Of a DNA stretch of 64,000 nucleotides, positions 29,954-38,508 are shown piece by piece. The stretch comes from Arenimonas soli (GTDB lineage Bacteria > Pseudomonadota > Gammaproteobacteria > Xanthomonadales > Xanthomonadaceae), in the NCBI RefSeq assembly GCF_014643775.1, contig NZ_BMKC01000002.1, positions 372,001 through 436,000 of the forward strand, read 5' to 3'. The position numbers and the translations under genes are program-made. The notes under the pieces are model-generated. The model was not told where the DNA came from. It made no database searches and saw only the letters and a program-made list of their open reading frames with translations. Every line of letters begins with the position of its first letter. Position 1 is the first letter of the stretch.

Positions 29954-31354
29954 ATGCGCGCCGCCTTCCTTGCCAGCCTGCTGCTGGCCTTGCCCGTCGC
30001 CGCCAAGCCGCCCGCCACGCTGCGGGTGGACATCCAGCACGGCGGCGACGCCGTCACCGAGCACTACGCCCTCGAACGCGTGGTGGTGGAGCCCCTGCCC
30101 TGGCCTGGCAACCCGGCGCGGCCGATCGACGACAGCAATCGCGGCATGAACCAGCTGCGCGTACTCGACGCCGAATCCGGCAAGCTGCTGTATTCGCGCG
30201 GCTACAGCACGATCTTCGGCGAATGGCAGTCCACCGCCGAAGCGGAAAGCATGCAGCGCAGCTTCCAGGAATCACTGCGTTTCCCGATGCCGGAAAGGCC
30301 CGTCACCGTGCAGGTGATGAAGCGCGGCGCCGACAACGCCTTCGTGCCCGCCTGGCAGGTGCGCATCGACCCGGCCGGGCTGGACGTCGAGCGCGGCCAC
30401 CGCATGGGCCCGGCACGCCCCTTCGCCGTGCTCGACAACGGCGACCCGGCCACCAAGGTGGACCTGCTGATCCTGGGCGACGGCTACGCCCATGACGAAC
30501 TGGACAAGTTCGAAGCCGACGCCCATCGCCTGGCCCGGCACCTGTTCAGCGTTTCGCCCTTCAGGGAACGCGAAGCCGACTTCAACGTCTGGGCGCTGAC
30601 CGTGCCGCAGGCGGAAAGCGGCGTCTCGCGCCCGTCCACCGGCGTGCACCGGGCCGGCGCCACCGGCCTGCGCTACGACATCTTCGGCTCGGAACGCTAC
30701 GCGCTGAGCGTGGACAACCGCGCCTGGCGCGAACTGGCCCAGTTCGCGCCCTACGACGTGGTGGAAATCATCTTCAATTCCGAAACCTACGGCGGCGGCG
30801 GCATCTTCGGGCAGTTCAGCACCGCCGCGGCCGGCAGCGACTGGGCGAACTACCTTTTCGTGCACGAGTTCGGCCACCACTTCGCCGGCCTGGCCGACGA
30901 GTACTACACCTCGTCGGTGGCCTACCAGAGCGGCGGCGAACGCCCCGAACCCTGGGAACCCAACGCCACCGCCGACCCGAAGGCCGGCAAGTGGAAACAC
31001 CTGGTCAGCCCGGCCACGCCGCTGCCCACGCCCTGGCCGAAAGCGCCGTTCGAAGCCTTCCAGCGCGAGAACCAGGCCCGCCGCGCGCAGCTGCGCGCCG
31101 ACCAGCGCCCGGAATCGGAAATGAGCCAGCTCTTCCACGACGAACAGGCTTTCGTCACCGACCTGTTCGCCGGCCACCCGCACGCGAACGCCGTGGGCGC
31201 CTTCGAAGGCGCCAACTACCAGGCCACCGGCTACTACCGCCCCCAGCTCAACTGCCTGATGTTCACCCGCACCGACCACTTCTGCGACGTGTGCGCGGAC
31301 GCGGTCGAAGACATCATCGACCTTTATTCCCGCCCCGCGCCCCAGGCCCCCTAG
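29954..31354 (+). CDS. M64-family (IgA-protease-like) metallopeptidase, secreted
   Basis: A 466-residue protein with a signal peptide (MRAAFLASLLLALPVAAK), an N-terminal beta domain and an M64 peptidase domain. The zinc motif is His304-Glu305-Phe-Gly-His308 with a following LADEYY (VHEFGHHFAGLADEYY), the HExxHxxGLxDEY form of the family. FAPYDVVEIIFNSETYGGGGIFG is the conserved strand before it. Paired cysteines lie near the end (CLMFTRTDHFCDVC). Substrates of bacterial M64 enzymes outside Clostridium are largely unknown. The start at 29954 places the signal correctly. Confidence 0.9.
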   Translation: MRAAFLASLLLALPVAAKPPATLRVDIQHGGDAVTEHYALERVVVEPLPWPGNPARPIDDSNRGMNQLRVLDAESGKLLYSRGYSTIFGEWQSTAEAESMQRSFQESLRFPMPERPVTVQVMKRGADNAFVPAWQVRIDPAGLDVERGHRMGPARPFAVLDNGDPATKVDLLILGDGYAHDELDKFEADAHRLARHLFSVSPFREREADFNVWALTVPQAESGVSRPSTGVHRAGATGLRYDIFGSERYALSVDNRAWRELAQFAPYDVVEIIFNSETYGGGGIFGQFSTAAAGSDWANYLFVHEFGHHFAGLADEYYTSSVAYQSGGERPEPWEPNATADPKAGKWKHLVSPATPLPTPWPKAPFEAFQRENQARRAQLRADQRPESEMSQLFHDEQAFVTDLFAGHPHANAVGAFEGANYQATGYYRPQLNCLMFTRTDHFCDVCADAVEDIIDLYSRPAPQAP

Positions 31355-31386
31355 TGGCGGCGGCTGCAACCAAGCAAGGAAACCCC

Positions 31387-32196
31387 ATGCCATCGCGCAA
31401 CAACAACACCCCCACGCCCGCCGAGGATGCCAAGCACCTGGCCGTGCTGATCGACGCCGACAACGCCCAGCCTTCGGTCATCGAAGGCCTGCTGGCCGAA
31501 GTGGCCAAGTTCGGCGTCGCCAGCGTCAAGCGCATCTACGGCGACTTCACCTCGCAGCGACTGCAGGGCTGGAAGCAGGCGCTGCTCAAGCACTCCATCC
31601 ACCCGGTGCAGCAGTTCGCCTACACCAGCGGAAAAAACGCCACCGACAGTTCGCTAATCATCGACGCGATGGACCTGATGTACACCGGCCGCTTCGACGG
31701 CTTCTGCCTGGTGTCGAGCGACAGCGACTTCACCCGCCTGGCCCAGCGCCTGCGCGAAGCCGGCCTCACCGTCTATGGCTTTGGCGAGCGCAAGACGCCC
31801 GACCCCTTCGTGCAGGCCTGCGACAAGTTCACCTACGTCGAGGTGTTGCGCCAGGACGCGGCCGAGTCCGAAAAGCCGGAGCCCGCCAAGCCCAATGGCC
31901 GCGTCGCCAAGAAGGCGACGACAAAGGCCGCCACGACCGAAAAGCCCAAGCAGCCGCAGCAGGCCCCGCGCAAGCTGCTCAACCAGGCCATCGAAGAAGC
32001 CAGCGACGAAGAAGGCTGGGCCCAGCTGGGCGCGGTGGGCAGCTACCTCAACAAGCTGCGCTCGGACTTCGACCCGCGGCTGTTTGGCCACCGCAAGCTC
32101 AGCGACCTGTTCAAGGCCTACCCGAAGTGGTTCGAGTTCAAGGAGCTCGCCAGCCCGGCGGGGGGCAAGGATCTGTACGTTCGCGCCAAGGGCTGA
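31387..32196 (+). CDS. NYN-domain RNase-like protein with OST-HTH/LOTUS domain
   Basis: A 269-residue protein. The N-terminal NYN (PIN-like) nuclease domain (about 14-150) shows the acidic metal-binding residues in AVLIDADNAQ, IIDAMDLMY and VSSDSDFTRLA. A basic Lys/Ala/Pro linker follows (about 160-200), then an OST-HTH/LOTUS-like domain (LGAVGSYLNKLRSDFDPRLFGH...). Such proteins (LabA/DUF88 type) are thought to cut or bind RNA. AAGGA precedes the start. Confidence 0.9.
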   Translation: MPSRNNNTPTPAEDAKHLAVLIDADNAQPSVIEGLLAEVAKFGVASVKRIYGDFTSQRLQGWKQALLKHSIHPVQQFAYTSGKNATDSSLIIDAMDLMYTGRFDGFCLVSSDSDFTRLAQRLREAGLTVYGFGERKTPDPFVQACDKFTYVEVLRQDAAESEKPEPAKPNGRVAKKATTKAATTEKPKQPQQAPRKLLNQAIEEASDEEGWAQLGAVGSYLNKLRSDFDPRLFGHRKLSDLFKAYPKWFEFKELASPAGGKDLYVRAKG

Positions 32197-32233
32197 AGGC
32201 ATTCGCGGCTGACGCCGCTCCCGCAGGGACGCG

Positions 32234-32785
32234 TCAGCCCTTGGGCGCCTCGGCCGGACGCCACAGGTCCACGGCGAAGTCGGATTCGTAAGGCGGCACG
32301 TTGCACTCGATCACATCCTCGGGCGCGATTTTCAGCGTCACGCCGACGATGTCCGCGCGCACCGGCATGCGATGGCGCTGCCGGTCCACCAGCACCGCCG
32401 CGTGCACGTGCGCCGGTTTCTGCGTGGCCAGCCACTCGAACACGCGCATCAGCGAATAACCCTGGTACAGCACGTCGTCCACCACGATGACGCGGCGGTT
32501 CATCAGGTCGGCGCCGCTGGGTGCCTCGAGCGCGGTGTCGGGGTGCAGCAGTTCCAGGTTGTCGGCGTAGCGCTTGACCTTCAGGTCGATGCGTTCGATC
32601 TCGGCCCAGGGGGCGTGCACTCGGACGCGGGCCAGCAGGCGGTCGGCCAGCGGCGCGCCGCGTCGCAGCACGCCCAGCAGCACCGTCGGCGTGGCATCGA
32701 GCAGGGCGGCGGCCTGGCGGGCCATGTCGTCCACCACGATTTCCAGGTCCACTTCGGAATACAGGCGGAAGCGGTCGGCGGGCAT
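32234..32785 (-). CDS. Type I phosphoribosyltransferase, PyrR-like
   Basis: A 183-residue cytoplasmic enzyme. The PRPP-binding loop is VIVVDDVLYQGYSL, the pyrophosphate loop VLLGVLRRGAPLADRL, and the hood region VLVDRQRHRMPVRADIVG. The last is closest to PyrR (pyrimidine attenuator/uracil phosphoribosyltransferase), although hypoxanthine phosphoribosyltransferase is an alternative. There is no pyr operon here. The start at 32785 is preceded by GGAG. Confidence 0.82.
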   Translation of the reverse strand: MPADRFRLYSEVDLEIVVDDMARQAAALLDATPTVLLGVLRRGAPLADRLLARVRVHAPWAEIERIDLKVKRYADNLELLHPDTALEAPSGADLMNRRVIVVDDVLYQGYSLMRVFEWLATQKPAHVHAAVLVDRQRHRMPVRADIVGVTLKIAPEDVIECNVPPYESDFAVDLWRPAEAPKG

Positions 32786-32816
32786 GCGGGTCTCCGGCGT
32801 CGTGGGCCGGCCTAGC

Positions 32817-33740
32817 CTAGCGGTTTTGCGCGCCGTTTCCACCGCCGAAGCCGCGCCGCACCCAGGCCGGGTCCAGGCCCATGCGCCGGCAGGCGTGCTG
32901 GGCCGGGCCGTCGTTCAAGCCGGCGCGGAAAAGCGGCGCCGCGGTGGCCAGCAGGCGGGCGGCGAACTCGGCCTGCGCGCGTTCGCGCCGGCCCTGCCCC
33001 AGCCGCGCCCGCGCCCAGTCCGGCAGCAGCGCCATGCCTGCGCCCAGGAACACCCGGCGCGACAGCCCGGCCATCGGCACCGGCAGGCGCATGGTGTCGA
33101 GCACCCGCAGCACTTCGCGCGACCGGCCGGTAAAGGCCAGCCGCGGCTGCACGGCGTCGAAGTAGTCCGCCACCTGCGCTTCGCTGCGCGGCACGTCGCG
33201 GGCGCCCAGGGCTTCAGCGATGCGCCGGGTTTCGTCGTAGTAACGGTCGGCATCGGCGCGCGGCACCGGCCCGGCGAAGCGGCGGTAGCCCTGCAGGAAG
33301 CCGAAGGCCTCGGTCACGTGCACCCAGGTCAGCAGGGCCGGGTCGTTGGCGGAATAGGGTTCGCCGGCTTCGGTGACGCCCTGCACGCGGTCGTGGATGC
33401 GCCGCACCCGGGCGATCTGCGCCTGGGCCTGGGCGCGCGGCGCATAGCTGGTGCCGGCGACGAAGTGCGTGGTGCGGCGCAGCCGGCCCACCAGGTCGCT
33501 GCGGAAATTGCTGTGGTCCCAGACGCCGGCCAGCGCCGCCGGGTGCAGGGTCTGCAGCACCAGCGCGCACAACCCGCCCGACAGCATGCCGGCGAAGTCG
33601 GCGTGTATGCGCCAGGTCGCGCTGGCGGGGTCGAACAGGCCGGGGTCGTCAGCGGGATTGTCGTAGTCAAGCCCGCTTTCCCCGCGCGGGAAAGCGCGCA
33701 GCACCCAGGTGCGCAGCGGTTGGGTCAGGGGCGAAGGCAT
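32817..33740 (-). CDS. Oxygenase MpaB-family protein (DUF2236)
   Basis: A 307-residue protein of the DUF2236/MpaB/latex-clearing-protein family. It has LQTLHPAALAGVWDHSNF (His-containing helix), the FVAGTSYAPRAQAQAQIARVRRIHDRVQG block with the family Arg/His, and LLTWVHVTEAFGFLQGY with the second His. Relatives bind haem b and oxidise hydrophobic substrates. No signal peptide is seen. It stands alone, 31 bp upstream of the phosphoribosyltransferase gene. Confidence 0.85.
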   Translation of the reverse strand: MPSPLTQPLRTWVLRAFPRGESGLDYDNPADDPGLFDPASATWRIHADFAGMLSGGLCALVLQTLHPAALAGVWDHSNFRSDLVGRLRRTTHFVAGTSYAPRAQAQAQIARVRRIHDRVQGVTEAGEPYSANDPALLTWVHVTEAFGFLQGYRRFAGPVPRADADRYYDETRRIAEALGARDVPRSEAQVADYFDAVQPRLAFTGRSREVLRVLDTMRLPVPMAGLSRRVFLGAGMALLPDWARARLGQGRRERAQAEFAARLLATAAPLFRAGLNDGPAQHACRRMGLDPAWVRRGFGGGNGAQNR

Positions 33741-33895
33741 GCCGCCAGTCTAGGCGCCGGCCGTGAAGGGCGGGTGCGGGGCGCTGCCTGCCGTTGGTCG
33801 GAAAGGGCCGGGCCAGTCGTGGCGCGGGACCGGCGGCAAAGATAGTGTCACCCGCACAGGGGAACATCTGACGAAACTTCGGGGAGATTTCGTAC

Positions 33896-35563
33896 ATGAA
33901 CAAGGGAAGGGTCGGACTTTTGTCCGCGCTGTTGCTGTGCCCTGCGTTTGCCCACGCCGGGGTCTGGATCAATGAAATCCACTACGACAACGCCGGCACG
34001 GATGTCGACGAGTTCATCGAAGTCGCCGGCGACGCGGGGACGTCGCTGTCCGGCTGGTCCCTGCACTTCTACAACGGCTCCGACCGCCGCGTTTACGCCA
34101 CGCGTTCGCTGTCGGGCACGCTGGGCAGCCAGTGCGGCGCCTACGGCTTCGTGGCCGTGGCCGCCGCCGGCCTGCAGAACGGCGCGCCCGACGGCGTTGC
34201 CCTGGTCAATGCCTCCGGCACCGCCGTGCAGTTCCTGAGCTACGAAGGCAAGTTCAAGGCCGCCGCCGGCCCGGCGCGCAACAAGACCTCGGTGGACATC
34301 GGCGTGTCCGAAACCACCTCGACGCCGGTCGGCCACTCGCTGCAGCTCAAGGGCACCGGCACCGCCTACGCCGATTTCAGCTGGCATGCGCCGTCCACCG
34401 CCAGCCCCGGCACCTGCAACGCGGGCCAGGTTTTCCCGGTGCCGGATGCGGCGCCCACGGTCACCACTACCTCGCCGGCGAACGGCAGTTCGGCCGTGCC
34501 GCTGGACGCCAACCTCAGCATCAGCTTCTCCGAGCCGGTCAGCGTGCAGGCCGGCGCCATCGTGCTGGGCTGCGACACCAGCGGCAGCGTGCCGGTGTCC
34601 GTCAGCGGTGGCCCGAGCACCTTCACCGCCGACCCGCAGACCGACCTGGCCGGGCTGGAGGACTGCCTGGTGGACGTGCTGGCCAGCAAGGTCAGCGACC
34701 TCGACGGCGTCGCCACGCCGATGGCGGCCGACTACAGCTTCATGTTCACCACGGCGTCGGTGCCCGGCAGCGACTACTACTCCGGCGTGGACACCAGCAG
34801 CACCAGCGCCCTGCGCGCCAGCCTGCACGCGATCATCGACGACCACCAGCGCTTCCCCTACACCTCGTCGGCCACCGACACCTGGGACGTGCTGGAGTTC
34901 GCCGACGAAGACCCGCTCAACCCGGGCCGCATCCTCGACGTGTACCGCAACGCCAGCTACCAGAAGTACGGCGCCGGCAACACCGAATACAACCGTGAGC
35001 ACACCTGGCCAAAGAGCTACGGCTTCACCGCCGATTCAAGCAGCAACTACCCCTACACCGACACCCACATGCTGTTCCTGTCGGATTCGGGCTACAACAG
35101 CTCGCGCGGCAACAAGCCCTACGCCGACTGCCTGACGAACTGCACCGAACGCACCACCGTGGCCAACGGCGGCGAAGGCGGCGGCAGCGGCGTGTTCCCG
35201 GGCAACTCCAATTGGTACGACACCACCAACTGGCAGACCTGGGGCGACCGCAAGGGCGACGTGGCGCGCGCGCTGCTGTACATGGACGTGCGTTACGAAG
35301 GCGGCACGCATGGCGTCACCGGCGCGGCCGAGCCCGACCTGATCCTCACCGACGATCCGGGCCTGATCCAGTCCTCCAGCAGCAACCTCAGCGTGGCCTA
35401 CATGGGCCGCCTGGCCGACCTGCTGCGCTGGCACGCCGAGGACCCGGTGGACGCCAAGGAACAGCTGCGCAACGAAGCGGTGTATTCGTACCAGGGCAAC
35501 CGCAACCCGTTCATCGACCATCCGGAATGGGTGGCTTGCGTGTTCCAGAACCAGTGCAACTGA
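33896..35563 (+). CDS. Secreted endonuclease I-type nuclease with LTD and Ig-like domains
   Basis: A 555-residue protein with a signal peptide ending AHA. It has a lamin-tail domain (about 22-160, VWINEIHYDNAGTDVDEFIE), a bacterial Ig-like domain (about 185-290, PTVTTTSPANGSSAVPLDANLS) and a C-terminal endonuclease I domain with the His-Asn-type active site in YNREHTWPKSYG. A DPDLPDG-like linker is not seen. It is expected to degrade DNA outside the cell, as the NucH protein at 20381-22162 does. GGGGA lies upstream of the start. Confidence 0.9.
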   Translation: MNKGRVGLLSALLLCPAFAHAGVWINEIHYDNAGTDVDEFIEVAGDAGTSLSGWSLHFYNGSDRRVYATRSLSGTLGSQCGAYGFVAVAAAGLQNGAPDGVALVNASGTAVQFLSYEGKFKAAAGPARNKTSVDIGVSETTSTPVGHSLQLKGTGTAYADFSWHAPSTASPGTCNAGQVFPVPDAAPTVTTTSPANGSSAVPLDANLSISFSEPVSVQAGAIVLGCDTSGSVPVSVSGGPSTFTADPQTDLAGLEDCLVDVLASKVSDLDGVATPMAADYSFMFTTASVPGSDYYSGVDTSSTSALRASLHAIIDDHQRFPYTSSATDTWDVLEFADEDPLNPGRILDVYRNASYQKYGAGNTEYNREHTWPKSYGFTADSSSNYPYTDTHMLFLSDSGYNSSRGNKPYADCLTNCTERTTVANGGEGGGSGVFPGNSNWYDTTNWQTWGDRKGDVARALLYMDVRYEGGTHGVTGAAEPDLILTDDPGLIQSSSSNLSVAYMGRLADLLRWHAEDPVDAKEQLRNEAVYSYQGNRNPFIDHPEWVACVFQNQCN

Positions 35564-35585
35564 TCTGATTCCAGACAAGCGCTGG

Positions 35586-35616
35586 ACGAGCCCGCTTCGG
35601 CGGGCTCGTGTTCTTG
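35586..35616 (+). terminator. Rho-independent terminator after the endonuclease gene
   Basis: A 10-bp stem (ACGAGCCCGC / GCGGGCTCGT) with a TTCG tetraloop is followed by GTTCTT. Confidence 0.8.
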
Positions 35617-35717
35617 GGCGGTCAAGCATCACGACCAGGGCTATCCGGCCCGACTATTGTTGGAATCCCCAGCGAACCCTACGATGGCCCAGCCGGCCGT
35701 CCGGCGAGGGTGCATCG

Positions 35718-35918
35718 ATGCCGTTGGGCGAAATGGTAGGCGAGGTGTTGGTCCAGATCGTCTTTGAGTTCCTGATCAAAGGGCCGGGATTTGTCATAGC
35801 CAGACTCTTCAATCCACGCCTGGACATCGAAAGCGCCTGGACAGTTGTTGCCGGGCTGCTGTTCTGGGGAGCCTTGGGCGGGCTGGGCTACCTGGCGTAT
35901 CAATCCACCGTTTCCTAG
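35718..35918 (+). CDS. Small hypothetical membrane protein
   Basis: A 66-residue protein with two hydrophobic segments (about 8-28 and 42-62) joined by NPRLDIESA. Only nine bases separate it from the next gene, so the two probably form an operon. GC content is lower than in the neighbours. No family is recognised. Confidence 0.55.
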   Translation: MPLGEMVGEVLVQIVFEFLIKGPGFVIARLFNPRLDIESAWTVVAGLLFWGALGGLGYLAYQSTVS

Positions 35919-35927
35919 GGGGTCGTC

Positions 35928-36473
35928 GTGGCTGTTGCAGACAAAATGCTCAAGGTCCTCAAGCTCAGCCAGGAAGTCGTGGATGTGTACCGGGATGAAC
36001 TGAGCAACGAGTCCCTGACCGGAGTGATCACGGACTTCTCGGATGATTTTCTGTACCTGAGCCTATTCACCGAATCAGGCGCCGCCAATGGCATCTCGAT
36101 CGTCTTCAGGCATGACATCACCAGGATGCGCTGGTCGGGCAACGAACGGCAGGCCATCGCGGAGCTCATCGAGGCGGCTGGCTCCAAGGCAACCAAGCCG
36201 CGTATCGAACTCGAATCGATTCAGTCCGTACTCAAGAGCGTCTCCGATACGTTCGGCTACGTGAATGCATTGATCGAGCGAATCGACGATTCCATAACCT
36301 TCATCGGTGAAATCGCGGAACTCGACGAGGAGTCCCTCGTCCTGGACACCTATGGCACGTTCTCAACGCGCGACCGAAGCAAGCTTCTCCTTCGCTGCCA
36401 GGACCTGACGCGGGTGGATGCCGACGCCAGCTACGAAAGAAGCGTGGCGCTGCTTGCCAGAAAAATACGTTAG
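35928..36473 (+). CDS. Hypothetical protein with two related beta-rich segments
   Basis: A 181-residue cytoplasmic protein starting at GTG with AGGGGG upstream. Two segments look like copies of one another. One, about residues 29-70, has SLTGVITDFSDDFLYLSLF and then RHDITRMRW; the other, about residues 120-165, has TFIGEIAELDEESLVLDTY and then CQDLTRVD. Each reads as a small SH3/Sm-like beta barrel. A helical linker joins them. The function is unknown. It is encoded with the small membrane protein before it and has lower GC than its surroundings. Confidence 0.7.
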   Translation: MAVADKMLKVLKLSQEVVDVYRDELSNESLTGVITDFSDDFLYLSLFTESGAANGISIVFRHDITRMRWSGNERQAIAELIEAAGSKATKPRIELESIQSVLKSVSDTFGYVNALIERIDDSITFIGEIAELDEESLVLDTYGTFSTRDRSKLLLRCQDLTRVDADASYERSVALLARKIR

Positions 36474-36526
36474 GCGAAGGTACTCGTTGCGACTTGGTCT
36501 GGCTTACCGGTTATCCAAGCGACGAC

Positions 36527-37654
36527 TCAGCACTTCAGCTTGAAGGCTGCTTCGGTGACGAGGTTGCCGTTGACCATCAGCTCGACCCGGTGGCTCCCCT
36601 CGTAATAGCGGCGGGTGGTGATGGGGCGCAGGGAGTGGGCTTTTTCCAACCGTCGGGTTTCGCCCGGGAAAAGGGTCAGGGTCCAGCCCTTGAAGACTTT
36701 CGGCGTGCTGCTGCCGTTGGCCTTGACGTGGTGGACCACGTAGTCGACGGCCAGCTTTTGTGGGCGGGTTGAAGTAGATGTCAGCGTTGCCACCAGGCGG
36801 ACGCTGTCGCCGACGGCCACGCGCTTCGGGGAGACGGAAAGCGAGGCCTCGCCTTTCAGGCCGGCGCCGAGGCCCCAGGCCTTGAGTACAAGCCGGTCGC
36901 CGCGTTTCACCAGGGTGCGGCTGGCGTGGCGCAGCAAGGCCTTTCGTTCGGGTGGGGCCTTGGGCAGGTGGGCTTCGAGCCAGTCGGCCACGACGCCGGG
37001 ATGGTCCTTGGCGATGTCGTTCAAGTGATTGGCGACGCTGCGGCGCACGTAGGGGCTGGGGTCGTCCTGCAGGGCGCGCAGCAGCGGCAGCGTGGGCGAA
37101 GGGTCGGCGATCAACGATTTCACCTGCAGGCCCCAGGGCAGGCGCGGGCGGCTGCCTTCGCTGGTCCAGCGGCGCACGTGTGGGCTGGGGTCGTCGCGCC
37201 AGGCCAGCAGCTGCGCCATGGTCAGGTCGAAGTGATTGATGAGGAAAGGCCGCACGGCGAATTCGCTGGTGAAGCGCTGGGTGAGTTCGCGCAGGGCATG
37301 CAGCGCGCGTACCGGATCCGCCTGGCCGCGGCGGGCGATGAACTCGCCCAGGGGCCAGCCGATCCAGCCGGCCAGGCCGGCGTCGGTGGTGGCGAAGCCA
37401 AGGTCGTCGGTGGTCGCCGCCGGGGCCAGCGCGGTCTCGATGATGCCCGCGGCGCGGTCGAAATCGTCGGGCAGCGTGGCCTCCAGCGCGTCGGCGACCT
37501 GCATCGCGCGGGCCTTCATCTCCAGCGCGTCCAGGCCGGCAAGCGCCTGGCGCTCGAAGTCGCGGCGGTCGAATCCACGCCAGTGGCGCTGCAGGTGCTC
37601 GCCGCAGGCGCGCACCAGGTCGGCGTTGATCAGGTTCTTGAACGGCTCGGGCAT
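36527..37654 (-). CDS. DNA alkylation repair glycosylase AlkC-like
   Basis: A 375-residue protein. HEAT-like helical repeats (about 1-265) contain PFLINHFDLTMAQLLAWRDDPSPHVRRWTSEGSRPRLPWG, typical of the AlkC/AlkD superfamily; the segment is broken here by normal helix boundaries. The last ~105 residues form an Ig-like beta domain (ASLSVSPKRVAVGDSVRLVA onward), the feature that separates AlkC from AlkD. AlkC excises positively charged methylated bases such as 3-methyladenine and 3-methylcytosine. It is the last gene of an operon with mrfA and mrfB; its start overlaps the mrfB end by 25 bp. Confidence 0.88.
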   Translation of the reverse strand: MPEPFKNLINADLVRACGEHLQRHWRGFDRRDFERQALAGLDALEMKARAMQVADALEATLPDDFDRAAGIIETALAPAATTDDLGFATTDAGLAGWIGWPLGEFIARRGQADPVRALHALRELTQRFTSEFAVRPFLINHFDLTMAQLLAWRDDPSPHVRRWTSEGSRPRLPWGLQVKSLIADPSPTLPLLRALQDDPSPYVRRSVANHLNDIAKDHPGVVADWLEAHLPKAPPERKALLRHASRTLVKRGDRLVLKAWGLGAGLKGEASLSVSPKRVAVGDSVRLVATLTSTSTRPQKLAVDYVVHHVKANGSSTPKVFKGWTLTLFPGETRRLEKAHSLRPITTRRYYEGSHRVELMVNGNLVTEAAFKLKC

Positions 37655-38508
37655 GGGGGGATTGTAGAAGCCTCGTTCGCGGCCAGGCGGGCCAGCAGCT
37701 GCATCAGGCTGCGCACGTCGGTGTGGTTGTGGGCCAGCACGCGGCGCAGGTCGGTGGCGGGGCCGCCATTGAGGTAGTCGCGCCAGGCGCGCGGGGCTTC
37801 GCTGCCGGGCAGGTCGTCTTCGCGCAGCACCTTCAGCAGCTGTCGTTCGACGGTGGCCAGGCGGCAGTTTTCCCACAGGCCGCGGTAGCGGCGGCGCACC
37901 GGGTGCAGCAGGTCCAGGTGGGCCAGGGGCGTGATCGGGCAGGGCATCCGCGCCAGGCGGTAGCGTGTCTTCAGCAGCGGCGCGTCGTAGCTGCGGCCGT
38001 TGTAGCTAACCAGCACCGTGTCGGGCTGCAGCCAGCCGGCGAACACCTCGAGCATGGCGTGCTCGGCCGCCATTGTGGTGGTCATCAGCTGGCGGATGCG
38101 CAGCTGCCCGTCCACGCGGTCGGCGCAGCCGATCATGAAGGCGCGGGTGCCAGTGCCGCCGGCCAGGCCGGTGGTTTCGGTGTCGAAGCACAGCAGCTGG
38201 CTGGGGCTGACGGTGTCGAAGTTCTTGGCGAAGGAGACGTCGAGGACGTCGGGCAGCGTGGGGGATTCGTGCTGGGATTCGAGGTAGCGAAGGCCGGGGG
38301 CGATTTCGTCGCCGGGCAGGTGGCGGTCGGGAGGGCGTGACGCGGCAACCGCACGCAGCGAGGCGCGGGTGCGGAGGCCTAGCAGGCGGCGGATGGATTC
38401 GGGGACTTCGGGGCGGGGTCGTGCGTCGGCGACAGGCCTGGGAACCACAGCGGCCTGTCCGGCATCCTTCTGCAGCTGCCGCAACCGCTGCGCCAGCGCC
38501 GCACTCAC
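37630..38508 (-). CDS. mrfB: MrfB/YprB-like DEDD exonuclease
   Basis: A 292-residue protein with an RNase H-like 3'-5' exonuclease domain. The acidic residues Asp109 and Glu111 (CFDTETTG), Asp175 (YNGRSYDAPLL) and Asp264 with His260 (AHNHTD) form the DEDD set, in the order seen in Bacillus subtilis MrfB (YprB). With the helicase MrfA it repairs mitomycin C damage in B. subtilis. The GTG start overlaps the mrfA stop (GTGA). Confidence 0.87.
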   Translation of the reverse strand: MSAALAQRLRQLQKDAGQAAVVPRPVADARPRPEVPESIRRLLGLRTRASLRAVAASRPPDRHLPGDEIAPGLRYLESQHESPTLPDVLDVSFAKNFDTVSPSQLLCFDTETTGLAGGTGTRAFMIGCADRVDGQLRIRQLMTTTMAAEHAMLEVFAGWLQPDTVLVSYNGRSYDAPLLKTRYRLARMPCPITPLAHLDLLHPVRRRYRGLWENCRLATVERQLLKVLREDDLPGSEAPRAWRDYLNGGPATDLRRVLAHNHTDVRSLMQLLARLAANEASTIPPCPSRSRT

